Origin: CAWIUB01 sp963839995
GTDB lineage: Bacteria; Actinomycetota; Actinomycetes; Mycobacteriales; Jatrophihabitantaceae
DNA: 64,000 nucleotides
NCBI GenBank assembly: GCA_963839995.1
Contig: CAWIXH010000023.1
Span: forward strand, 4,210 to 68,209
Direction of reading: 5' to 3'
Of the stretch, positions 1 through 7,466 are shown piece by piece. Positions within the stretch are counted from its first letter, which is position 1; the number at the start of each line of letters is the position of its first letter. A model generated the notes under the pieces. It made no database searches and was not told the origin of the DNA. It saw only the letters and a list, made by a program, of their open reading frames with translations. The translations under genes and the position numbers were made by a program.

Positions 1-44
1 CATGCCGCTCACCGCGACTGATATCCATGGCTGCGTACACAACC

Positions 45-65
45 TGTGGATAACGTTGTGGACAT
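45..65. promoter_or_regulatory. DnaA boxes upstream of dnaA
   Basis: Positions 45-53 read TGTGGATAA, an exact inverse of the TTATCCACA DnaA box. Positions 57-65 (TGTGGACAT) differ from the TTGTCCACA form by one base. They lie about 115 bp ahead of the dnaA start, so they may serve dnaA autoregulation, the origin, or both. I found no convincing -10/-35 pair between them and dnaA. Confidence 0.7.
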
Positions 66-177
66 GGGGGACCGACGGTTGTCACCGTTCCCTCCGCACG
101 GGGAAGGGATACGGAACCCGGGGAGCGCGTGACAGGGTTAGCGGGCTGACGAAGTAACCGGGAGTGGACGCGGCACC

Positions 178-1635
178 GTGTTTCACAACGACGACAACAC
201 CGACCTTGCCGACGTCTGGAGCCGAGCGGTCAGCCACTTGGATGACAGTGCGACCCGGCCGCATCACAAGGCCTGGATCGGCCTGACCCGGCCACTCGGC
301 CTAGTCGAGGACACCGCGCTGCTGGCTGCACCGAATGAGTTCGCCAAGGACTATCTGGAGAACCGGCTGCGCCCGATCATCGCCTCCGCCCTGTCGGAAG
401 AGCTTGGCCGTGAGATCCGGGTCGCTGTCACCGTGCAGAGCGCGGAGGAGACGCCCGACCAGGGCGTGCTGGACAGCTCAGACGAGGAGGACTTGTTCGT
501 CGGCGAGCCACGCTTCGACGACTGGACGCCGGCGCTGCCGGTCCCGTCCCAGCCATCCACGTACGCCGTCGAGCGTTCTGCCGCTCCGCGGGCCGACCGC
601 GCCGCCGGACTCAGTGCGAAGTACACATTCGGTACGTTCGTCATCGGATCGAGCAACCGGTTTACCCATGCGGCGGCCGTCGCCGTGGCCGAGGCACCGG
701 CAAAGGCCTACAACCCGCTGTTCATCTACGGCGACTCGGGGCTGGGCAAGACACACCTGCTGCATGCCATCGGGCACTATGCCCAGCGGCTGTTGCCAGG
801 GCTAAAAGTCCGCTATGTGAGCAGTGAAGAGTTCACGAACGACTTCATCAATTCGCTGCGGGACGACAAGATGCAGGCGTTCCAAAGCCGATACCGCTCG
901 GTGGACGTGCTGCTGATCGATGACATCCAGTTCCTGGAACGGGCGGAGCGGACGCAAGAGGAGTTCTTCCACACGTTCAACACCCTGCACAACGCGAACA
1001 AGCAAATTGTGATCAGTTCTGATCGGCCGCCGCGGCAACTGTCGACGCTCGAGGACCGGCTGCGTACCAGATTCGAGTGGGGCCTGATCACCGACGTGCA
1101 GGCGCCGGACCTGGAGACCCGCATCGCGATCTTGCGCATGAAGGCCGCGCAGGAGGGTATGGACCTGCCGCCCGAGGTGCTCGAGTTCATCGCAAGCAAG
1201 ATCCAGAGCAACATCCGCGAGCTCGAAGGTGCGCTGATCCGGGTCACCGCGTTCGCCAGCCTGAACAAGCAGGACGTCGAACTGCAGCTTGCCGAGATCG
1301 TCCTCAAGGATCTGATCAGCGAGTCGGACACGCCGGAGATCACCTCGGCGGTGATCATGGCCGTCATCGCCGAGTACTTTTCCGTGTCGCTGGACGACCT
1401 GACCGGTAGCTCTCGCAGCCGGATGCTGGTCCAGGCCCGGCAGATCGCCATGTACCTGTGCCGTGAGCTGACCGAGTTGTCACTGCCGAAGATCGGCCAG
1501 ACGTTCGGCGGCCGCGACCACACAACGGTCATGCACGCCGACCGCAAGATCCGTTCCCTGATGGCCGAGCGGATGAGCGTCTTCACCCAGATCACCGAAC
1601 TGACCAGCCGGATCAAGGCCCGGGCGCGGGCGTGA
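178..1635 (+). CDS. dnaA: Chromosomal replication initiator protein DnaA
   Basis: DnaA binds origin DnaA boxes, melts the duplex and recruits the replicative helicase in the cytoplasm. The 485-aa product has the four-domain layout: an N-terminal oligomerisation domain (about 1-80), an acidic and proline-rich linker (about 85-145), an AAA+ ATPase (about 148-370) and the C-terminal DnaA-box-binding helix-turn-helix (about 375-485). The Walker A segment GDSGLGKT is at residues 185-192 and the Walker B segment LLIDD at 245-249; the domain IV signature GGRDHTTVMHA is near the C terminus. The GTG start at 178 gives the N terminus expected for the family. The dnaA-dnaN-recF order that follows is the classical origin neighbourhood. 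Confidence 0.98.
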   Translation: MFHNDDNTDLADVWSRAVSHLDDSATRPHHKAWIGLTRPLGLVEDTALLAAPNEFAKDYLENRLRPIIASALSEELGREIRVAVTVQSAEETPDQGVLDSSDEEDLFVGEPRFDDWTPALPVPSQPSTYAVERSAAPRADRAAGLSAKYTFGTFVIGSSNRFTHAAAVAVAEAPAKAYNPLFIYGDSGLGKTHLLHAIGHYAQRLLPGLKVRYVSSEEFTNDFINSLRDDKMQAFQSRYRSVDVLLIDDIQFLERAERTQEEFFHTFNTLHNANKQIVISSDRPPRQLSTLEDRLRTRFEWGLITDVQAPDLETRIAILRMKAAQEGMDLPPEVLEFIASKIQSNIRELEGALIRVTAFASLNKQDVELQLAEIVLKDLISESDTPEITSAVIMAVIAEYFSVSLDDLTGSSRSRMLVQARQIAMYLCRELTELSLPKIGQTFGGRDHTTVMHADRKIRSLMAERMSVFTQITELTSRIKARARA

Positions 1636-1989
1636 GCGAACGTAGTGAGCAAACGATTGGGAATCTGTCGGCCGCGCCGGGCGGCGCCGTGAGTTCCGGT
1701 AGCGTCGAGCGGAGGGGCTCGCGTGAACGCGCCTGCGCTGTGGACGACGGTCCACAGGATGTGCAGGTCTCGGCAGCAGGCGATCGCATCCACCGGCCGA
1801 CCCTGGCGACACCCGGATATGCCCAGGTGTTATGCACCGTCAGAGGTGCCGTGTTTACTGATCCGCGCGTGGTTATCCCCAGCATCCACAGCGGTGATGA
1901 CGATGGACGATAAGTAGTTCTCCTAGTAGGCAGAACAAGAACAACAACCGGCCCTCACTCGGGGACGGCACGGCGAAGCTGGAGGCAGG
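1636..1989. other. Probable oriC (dnaA-dnaN intergenic region)
   Basis: This 354-bp gap lies where actinobacterial origins usually sit. It has degenerate rather than perfect DnaA boxes: TGTGGACGA at 1739-1747 (one mismatch), TTATCCCCA at 1873-1881 (one mismatch), GCATCCACA at 1882-1890 and CGGTCCACA at 1748-1756 (two mismatches each). A less GC-rich stretch at about 1903-1950, just before dnaN, could be the unwinding element. The box density is low compared with Streptomyces origins, and exact boxes occur instead upstream of dnaA and inside dciA. No coding sequence is supported here. Confidence 0.75.
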
Positions 1990-3126
1990 ATGAAGTTCCG
2001 GGTCGAACGCGATGCGTTGGCCGACGCCGTAGCGTGGGCTGCCCGGAGCCTTGCGGCACGCCCGTCGATCCCCGTGCTCGCCGGCCTGCTGCTGACCGTC
2101 TCCGAGCAGGACGTCCTCTCGCTGTCCGGCTTCGACCTGGAGGCCTCGACCCAGGTGGACCTCGAAGTTGCGGCCGGGTCGCCCGGTAGCGCCCTGGTAT
2201 CGGGCCGGTTGCTCGCCGACATCAGCCGAGCGCTGCCGCCGCATCCGGTCGAGGTGGCGGTCGACGGTGCCCGGCTGACGATCTCGTGCGGGTCGGCTCG
2301 CTTCACGCTGCCAACCATGCCGGTCGAGGACTACCCCAAGCTGCCGTCGATGCCGACGACAGCCGGCTCCGTGGACAGTGCCGTATTCGCCATGGCCGTG
2401 GCCCAGGTCGCGGTGGCGGCCGGCCGCGACGACACTTTGCCGATGCTCACCGGGGTCCGCCTCGAGATCAATGGCGCGCGACTGACGCTGGCTGCCACCG
2501 ACAGGTACCGCTTGGCAGTGCGCGAGCTGGACTGGACGCCGCGCGCGCCCGACGCCGACGCGCAGGTGCTCATCCCGGCGCGGGCGCTTGCCGACGCGGC
2601 CAAGAGCCTAGCGCACAGCGACGCCATGACGATTGCGCTCTCCGCGGGTGGCAGGGGCGAGGGCATCCTCGGCTTCTCCGGAACAAGCGGTGGCCGAGCC
2701 GCTCGCGCCACCACCCGGCTGCTCGACGCCCAGTTCCCGCCGTACCGCACGCTGCTGCCGACGGAATGGTCGTCCACGGCCGGGGTCTCGGTCGGCCCGC
2801 TCGTCGAGGCCGTCAAGCGGGTGGCACTGGTGGCCGACCGCGGTACCCCGATCCGGCTGGAGTTCGCCGAGGGCGCGGTCGGCCTGTCCGCCGGCGGCGA
2901 GGACGAGGGGCGCGCCGAGGAGCAGCTCGAGGTGCGGTACGAGGGCGAACCGATGACGGCGGCCTTCAACCCGTCGTTCTTGCTTGACGGACTCGGCGCA
3001 TTGGAGTCAGTCGACGCGCGGCTGCTGTTCACCTCGGCCAACAAGCCGGTGGTACTCCGCCCGGCCGAGGGCCCCGGGGCGGCGGACTACACCTACCTGA
3101 TCATGCCCGTCCGGTTGCCGGACTGA
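1990..3126 (+). CDS. dnaN: DNA polymerase III beta subunit (sliding clamp)
   Basis: The 378-aa product is the ring-shaped processivity clamp that tethers polymerase III and repair enzymes to DNA. Length and the three-repeat clamp architecture fit the family: an N-terminal repeat starting MKFRVERDALADAV, a central repeat around the ATDRYRLA segment, and a C-terminal end PVRL that matches the conserved clamp terminus. The ATG at 1990 follows a GGAGG-type ribosome binding site (GGAGGCAGG at 1980-1988). It lies between oriC and recF, 15 bp ahead of recF, so co-transcription is likely. Confidence 0.98.
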   Translation: MKFRVERDALADAVAWAARSLAARPSIPVLAGLLLTVSEQDVLSLSGFDLEASTQVDLEVAAGSPGSALVSGRLLADISRALPPHPVEVAVDGARLTISCGSARFTLPTMPVEDYPKLPSMPTTAGSVDSAVFAMAVAQVAVAAGRDDTLPMLTGVRLEINGARLTLAATDRYRLAVRELDWTPRAPDADAQVLIPARALADAAKSLAHSDAMTIALSAGGRGEGILGFSGTSGGRAARATTRLLDAQFPPYRTLLPTEWSSTAGVSVGPLVEAVKRVALVADRGTPIRLEFAEGAVGLSAGGEDEGRAEEQLEVRYEGEPMTAAFNPSFLLDGLGALESVDARLLFTSANKPVVLRPAEGPGAADYTYLIMPVRLPD

Positions 3127-3141
3127 GCCCGCCCCCGCTCG

Positions 3142-4263
3142 ATGTACCTGCGCCACCTGTCGGTCAGCGACTTCCGCAGCTGGCCGAGCGCCGAGGTCAG
3201 CTTCGAACCAGGCCCGAACGTCCTGGTCGGTGGCAACGGGCAGGGCAAGACGAACCTGGTCGAGGCGTTGTACTACCTGGCCACCTTAAGCAGCCACCGC
3301 ACGCCTGCCACTGCGCCGCTGGTGCGTTCCGGGGCCGAGCGCGGCGTAGTCCGCGCAGCCGTCGTGTCAGATGGCCGCGAGCTGCGCGTCGAGGTCGAGA
3401 TCACCCCCGGAAAGGCCAATCGGGCCCGGCTCAACGGCACACCCGTGGCGCGGGCCCGCGACATCCTGGGTGGTTTGCGCGCCGTCCTGTTCGCCCCCGA
3501 GGACCTGGCGGTTGTGCGGGGCGACCCGAGTGAGCGACGCCGCTTCCTGGACGACCTGCTGGTGGCTCGCACGCCCCGGTTGGCCGCAGTGTGGGCCGAC
3601 TACGAGCGGGTGCTCAAACAGCGCGCCGCATTACTCAAGTCGAGTGGTCCGTCCCGGCGCTGCGGCGAGCTGCGCACCCTCGACGTGTGGGACGGCCACC
3701 TCGCCACCTTCGGCGCGCAGCTGCTGGCCGCTCGACTGGCCGCACTGGCCGCACTGGCACCGCACGCAGTCGCCGCCTACGCCCGGGTGGCACCCACCGC
3801 GCCGCCGCTCACGTTGGGCTATGTCAGCTCACTGGCCGGTGGCCTGCCGCCCGACCCCGCCGAGCCGGTGCTCGAGGCGGCGCTGCTGGCCGAACTGACC
3901 CGGCTGCGTCCACAGGAGCTGGACCGTGGCGTCAATCTGGTAGGCCCGCACCGCGACGACGTGGCGTTGTCCCTGGGTGACCTACCGGCACGCGGCTACG
4001 CCAGCCACGGTGAGGCCTGGTCCACCGCGCTGGCCCTGCGACTGGGCAGCTATGAGCTGTTGCGTGACGAGGGAGCCGAGCCCGTCCTGGTTCTCGACGA
4101 CGTCTTCGCCGAACTGGACGTCAGCCGCCGCGACCAGCTCGCCCTGGTCGCGAGCAAAGCCGAACAGGCAATCGTCACCGTCGCCGTAAACTCCGACATT
4201 CCAGAGCAATTGCCAGGCGGGCGGTTCGAGGTCGAGGACGGGACGGTGCGACGTGTGCGGTGA
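3142..4263 (+). CDS. recF: DNA replication and repair protein RecF
   Basis: RecF is an SMC-like ATPase that loads RecA at gaps with RecO and RecR. The 373-aa product has the Walker A motif GGNGQGKT at residues 30-37, an ABC-type signature region late in the protein and a Walker B segment VLVLDDVFAELD at about 315-326. The short 15-bp gap from dnaN and the 11-bp overlap with dciA indicate one operon. No frame problems are seen. Confidence 0.96.
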   Translation: MYLRHLSVSDFRSWPSAEVSFEPGPNVLVGGNGQGKTNLVEALYYLATLSSHRTPATAPLVRSGAERGVVRAAVVSDGRELRVEVEITPGKANRARLNGTPVARARDILGGLRAVLFAPEDLAVVRGDPSERRRFLDDLLVARTPRLAAVWADYERVLKQRAALLKSSGPSRRCGELRTLDVWDGHLATFGAQLLAARLAALAALAPHAVAAYARVAPTAPPLTLGYVSSLAGGLPPDPAEPVLEAALLAELTRLRPQELDRGVNLVGPHRDDVALSLGDLPARGYASHGEAWSTALALRLGSYELLRDEGAEPVLVLDDVFAELDVSRRDQLALVASKAEQAIVTVAVNSDIPEQLPGGRFEVEDGTVRRVR

Positions 4264-4864
4264 GCTCGATGCCGACGCCGCAGAGATGCCCGTCACAACC
4301 CAGTCCACAACCATCGGTGGACAACCGCCGCAAGCTGTGGACAACAATGCGGCAGGGCGTGACATTTCCGGCGCAGATCTGGCTCGCGATGCGCTGCGCG
4401 CCGCTCGGGGCATGCCGCGCAGCGCGCCGCCGGACGGTAACCGGCGCACTCGGCGTGGCGAGCACAAACGGCGCCTGCGCGGCTACTCCGGCGCGGGGCC
4501 GGACGACCGGGACCCGGTGCCGGCCCGTGACGTGCTGGCCGGGCTGTTTCACGCGCGTGGGTGGGACCGCCCGGTGGCAGAGGCACGGATCTTCGCCGAC
4601 TGGCCGGGTCTCGTCGGCCGGGAAATCGCGGCGCACTGCCAGCCGGTGAGTCTCACCAACGGCGAACTCGGCGTCGCCGCCGTGTCGACGGCCTGGGCCA
4701 CCCAGCTGCGCCTGCTCGGTGCGTCGATGCTGGCCCGGCTGGCCGAGCAACTCGGCCCCACCGTGGTCACCCGGCTGCACATCACCGGCCCGGTAGCACC
4801 CAGCTGGAGCCACGGGGTCCGCTCCGTCCGCGGCGCCCGTGGGCCCCGCGACACCTACGGGTGA
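4253..4864 (+). CDS. dciA: DUF721/DciA family protein
   Basis: DUF721 proteins of the DciA type are helicase operators that help load replicative DnaB in bacteria lacking DnaC. The conserved region here is the C-terminal half, from about VLAGLFHARGWDRP onward, with the FADWPGLVGREIAAHC and TAWATQLRLL segments typical of the family; the N-terminal 70 residues are basic and unconserved. I list the GTG at 4253, which overlaps the recF stop by 11 bp. An in-frame ATG at 4286 is an alternative, and neither has a strong ribosome binding site. Position after recF matches the actinobacterial origin operon. The 5' part of the gene contains DnaA-box-like sequences, listed separately. Confidence 0.9.
   Translation: MCGELDADAAEMPVTTQSTTIGGQPPQAVDNNAAGRDISGADLARDALRAARGMPRSAPPDGNRRTRRGEHKRRLRGYSGAGPDDRDPVPARDVLAGLFHARGWDRPVAEARIFADWPGLVGREIAAHCQPVSLTNGELGVAAVSTAWATQLRLLGASMLARLAEQLGPTVVTRLHITGPVAPSWSHGVRSVRGARGPRDTYG
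4301..4344. promoter_or_regulatory. DnaA-box-like cluster inside dciA
   Basis: Three sites lie within 44 bp: CAGTCCACA at 4301-4309 (two mismatches to TTGTCCACA), GGTGGACAA at 4316-4324 (one mismatch, inverse orientation) and TGTGGACAA at 4336-4344 (exact inverse box). They occupy the unconserved N-terminal coding part of dciA, where sequence is free to carry a DNA signal. Function as an origin extension, a DnaA titration site or a regulatory site for gyrB is inference. Confidence 0.55.
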
Positions 4865-4921
4865 CCATGTGTTTAACGCCGCCGAGCCACCGTGACCCTG
4901 CGTCACCCGCCGCGGCTCCGC

Positions 4922-4977
4922 GGTGATCAAGAGCCCTCCAACAGGCGCTGGCGCCCGGTGGGTGGCTCTTGATCACC
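4922..4977. repeat. Perfect 14-bp inverted repeat downstream of dciA
   Basis: GGTGATCAAGAGCC at 4922-4935 is exactly complementary to GGCTCTTGATCACC at 4964-4977, with a 28-bp spacer. A shorter inverted repeat, CCGCGG at 4910-4915 and 4918-4923, abuts it. It could terminate the recF-dciA transcript, although there is no T tract, or be an extragenic palindrome. I saw no second copy in this window. Confidence 0.7.
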
Positions 4978-5126
4978 AACTGGCGCAGTGCGCGGTCGAC
5001 TCCGGCGCATTAGGCGCTGCCGAAACGGAGGGGGGTTCGCTGTGGTTGGATGTCCTGCCGCCGTTGCCCGAGGGCGTCCGGGGCGCGAACCTCGACAGGA
5101 TCGCGGAGGAGCTGGCCACCGGCTGA
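4923..5126 (+). CDS. Possible small protein, unrecognised (67 codons)
   Basis: This frame begins with a GTG inside the inverted repeat and runs 67 codons. Its second half (about LWLDVLPPLPEGVRGANLDR) has strongly G/C-biased third positions, like the real genes around it, which suggests coding or recently coding DNA. No family is recognised and no good ribosome binding site precedes the GTG. It may be a remnant. The rest of the gap to gyrB (5127-5374) holds no gene I can support; a TAGACT at 5252-5257 could be a -10 element for gyrB, but its -35 is poor. Confidence 0.25.
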   Translation: MIKSPPTGAGARWVALDHQLAQCAVDSGALGAAETEGGSLWLDVLPPLPEGVRGANLDRIAEELATG

Positions 5127-5374
5127 ATCGGCTCACTCGCCCGCTGAGCCAGCCGCCTGCACCACACGTACCCGCCCGCACGCGCGGGGGGTCGAGGGCT
5201 CTGGGACCAATTCAGGCCGCGTCGCAGCCACAGACCGGTCTTCGGATGCACTAGACTGGACGCTTGAAGGGGCCGGTATCACTTGCCGCAACTCGGCCGG
5301 TGGTCCGCCCCGCGTTCGTGTCCGGAACCAGGAGCGGCCCGGATCATCGGGCAGCGAGAAGGAGATTGCCACAA

Positions 5375-7387
5375 GTGGCGGCACAGCGATCACACAGTGG
5401 ATCCGTCAATGGCCAGTCCAGCTACGACGGGAGCTCGATCACCGTCCTGGAAGGACTGACCGCGGTCCGCAAGCGGCCGAGCATGTACATCGGCTCCACC
5501 TCCGAGCGTGGTCTGCACCACCTGGTGTGGGAGGTCGTCGACAACTCCGTCGACGAGGCGCTGGCCGGCTTCTGCGACCACATCGATGTCACCCTGCTAG
5601 CCGACGGCGGCGTGCGGGTGGCCGACAACGGCCGCGGCATGCCGGTCGACATGCACCCGACGCAGCGCAAGCCCACCGTCGAGGTCATCCTCACCGTCCT
5701 GCACGCCGGCGGGAAGTTCGACGGCAAGGCCTACGCCGTCTCCGGCGGCCTGCACGGAGTGGGCGTCTCGGTCGTCAACGCGCTCAGCCACCGGCTCGAG
5801 GTCGAGATCGACCGGGACGGCTACCACTGGTCGCAGCCGTATGTGAACCAGAAGCCGGCGGGCCCGCTGCAGCGTGGCGAGAAGACCCGGCGCACCGGCA
5901 CCACGGTCACCTTCTGGGCGGATCCGGCGATCTTCGAGACCACCGTGTACACCTTCGAGACGATCAGCCGGCGGCTGCAGGAGATGGCGTTCCTGAACAA
6001 GGGGCTGACGATCGTGCTGCGCGACGAGCGTCCGGACAAGGCCGCGGTCGACGACGACAGCGACGCCGTGACGTCGCGGCCGAACGGCGTGCACGAGGTC
6101 ACCTACCACTACGCCGGCGGGATCGCCGACTTCGTCCGGCACCTCAACGCCACGAAGAACCCGATCCACAAGTCGGTCGTCTACTTCGCCGACGAGGACC
6201 GCCCCAACCGGCTGTCCGTCGAGGTGGCCATGCAGTGGAACGAGACCTACGCGGAGAGCGTCTACACGTTCGCCAACACGATCAACACCCACGAAGGCGG
6301 CACCCACGAGGAGGGGTTCCGCACCGCGCTCACCAACGTGGTGAACAAGTGGGGCATCGACAAGAAGATCGTCAAGGACACCAAGGACGACCGTCTCACC
6401 GGTGACGACATCCGTGAGGGGCTCGCCGCGATCGTGTCCATCAAGCTTGGCGATCCGCAGTTCGAGGGACAGACCAAAACGAAGCTGGGCAACTCCGAGG
6501 CGAAGTCGTTCATCCAGAAGGTCTGCAACGAGTGGCTGACGGACTGGTTCGAACGCAACCCAAGCGAAGCCAAGACGGTCGTCACCAAAGCCACCCAGGC
6601 GGCGCGGGCTCGCAAGGCCGCGCGGCAGGCTCGCAACCTGGCTCGCAAGAACGCCCTGGACACGATGGGGATGCCAGGCAAGCTGTCCGACTGCCGCTCC
6701 ACCGACCCCTCGGTCAGCGAGCTGTACATCGTCGAAGGCAATTCGGCTGGTGGGTCGGCGAAATCCTGCCGGGACTCGATGTTCCAGGCGATCCTGCCGA
6801 TCCGCGGCAAGATCATCAACGTCGAGAAGGCCCGCATCGACCGGGTGCTGAAGAACAACGAGGTGCAGTCGCTGATCACCGCGCTCGGCACCGGCATCCA
6901 CGACGACTTCGACATCGCAAAGCTGCGCTACCACAAGATCGTGCTGATGGCCGACGCCGACGTCGACGGCCAACACATCGCCACCCTGCTGCTGACCCTG
7001 CTGTTCCGGTTCATGCGCCCGCTCATCGAGCACGGCCACGTCTACCTCGCCCAGCCGCCGCTGTACAAGATCCGGTGGGCCAAGGGCGACCCTGACTACG
7101 TCTACTCCGACCGCGAACGTGACGCGCTGATCGAGGCGGGCCAGCAGGCCAACCGACGGCTGTCGCGGGAGGACCCGATCCAGCGCTACAAGGGCCTCGG
7201 CGAGATGAACGCCACAGAGCTGTGGGAGACGACGATGGATCCCGCCCGTCGCATCCTGCGCCAGGTCACGCTGGATGACGCGGCGACCGCCGACGAGTTG
7301 TTCAGCGTGCTGATGGGCGAGGACGTCGAGGCGCGGCGGTCGTTCATCGTCCGCAACGCGAAGGACGTGCGGTTCCTTGATATTTGA
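5375..7387 (+). CDS. gyrB: DNA gyrase subunit B
   Basis: GyrB is the ATPase and TOPRIM subunit of the gyrase that introduces negative supercoils. The frame is open upstream to a TTG at 5264, but I choose the GTG at 5375: it follows the Shine-Dalgarno AGAAGGAGA at 5357-5365 with a 9-nt spacer and gives a 670-aa protein of normal length. The GHKL ATPase begins at about residue 20, the transducer domain follows, and the TOPRIM domain carries Glu454 in EGNSAGGSAK and the DADVDG metal motif at 527-532. The residue after EG is Asn456, where the family normally has Asp. The gene is followed 79 bp later by gyrA. Confidence 0.97.
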   Translation: MAAQRSHSGSVNGQSSYDGSSITVLEGLTAVRKRPSMYIGSTSERGLHHLVWEVVDNSVDEALAGFCDHIDVTLLADGGVRVADNGRGMPVDMHPTQRKPTVEVILTVLHAGGKFDGKAYAVSGGLHGVGVSVVNALSHRLEVEIDRDGYHWSQPYVNQKPAGPLQRGEKTRRTGTTVTFWADPAIFETTVYTFETISRRLQEMAFLNKGLTIVLRDERPDKAAVDDDSDAVTSRPNGVHEVTYHYAGGIADFVRHLNATKNPIHKSVVYFADEDRPNRLSVEVAMQWNETYAESVYTFANTINTHEGGTHEEGFRTALTNVVNKWGIDKKIVKDTKDDRLTGDDIREGLAAIVSIKLGDPQFEGQTKTKLGNSEAKSFIQKVCNEWLTDWFERNPSEAKTVVTKATQAARARKAARQARNLARKNALDTMGMPGKLSDCRSTDPSVSELYIVEGNSAGGSAKSCRDSMFQAILPIRGKIINVEKARIDRVLKNNEVQSLITALGTGIHDDFDIAKLRYHKIVLMADADVDGQHIATLLLTLLFRFMRPLIEHGHVYLAQPPLYKIRWAKGDPDYVYSDRERDALIEAGQQANRRLSREDPIQRYKGLGEMNATELWETTMDPARRILRQVTLDDAATADELFSVLMGEDVEARRSFIVRNAKDVRFLDI

Positions 7388-7466
7388 AGGGCTGGGATGG
7401 CGCGGTCTGGTTCGCCCCCGTTACCGATGAGCAACGATCGGCGCGACTCGACGAGAGAACTGGCAA

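Noticed and set aside
5264..5374. Upstream TTG start for gyrB adding 37 residues
   Set aside because: The extra residues do not resemble GyrB N termini, and the GTG at 5375 has a strong, correctly spaced Shine-Dalgarno.
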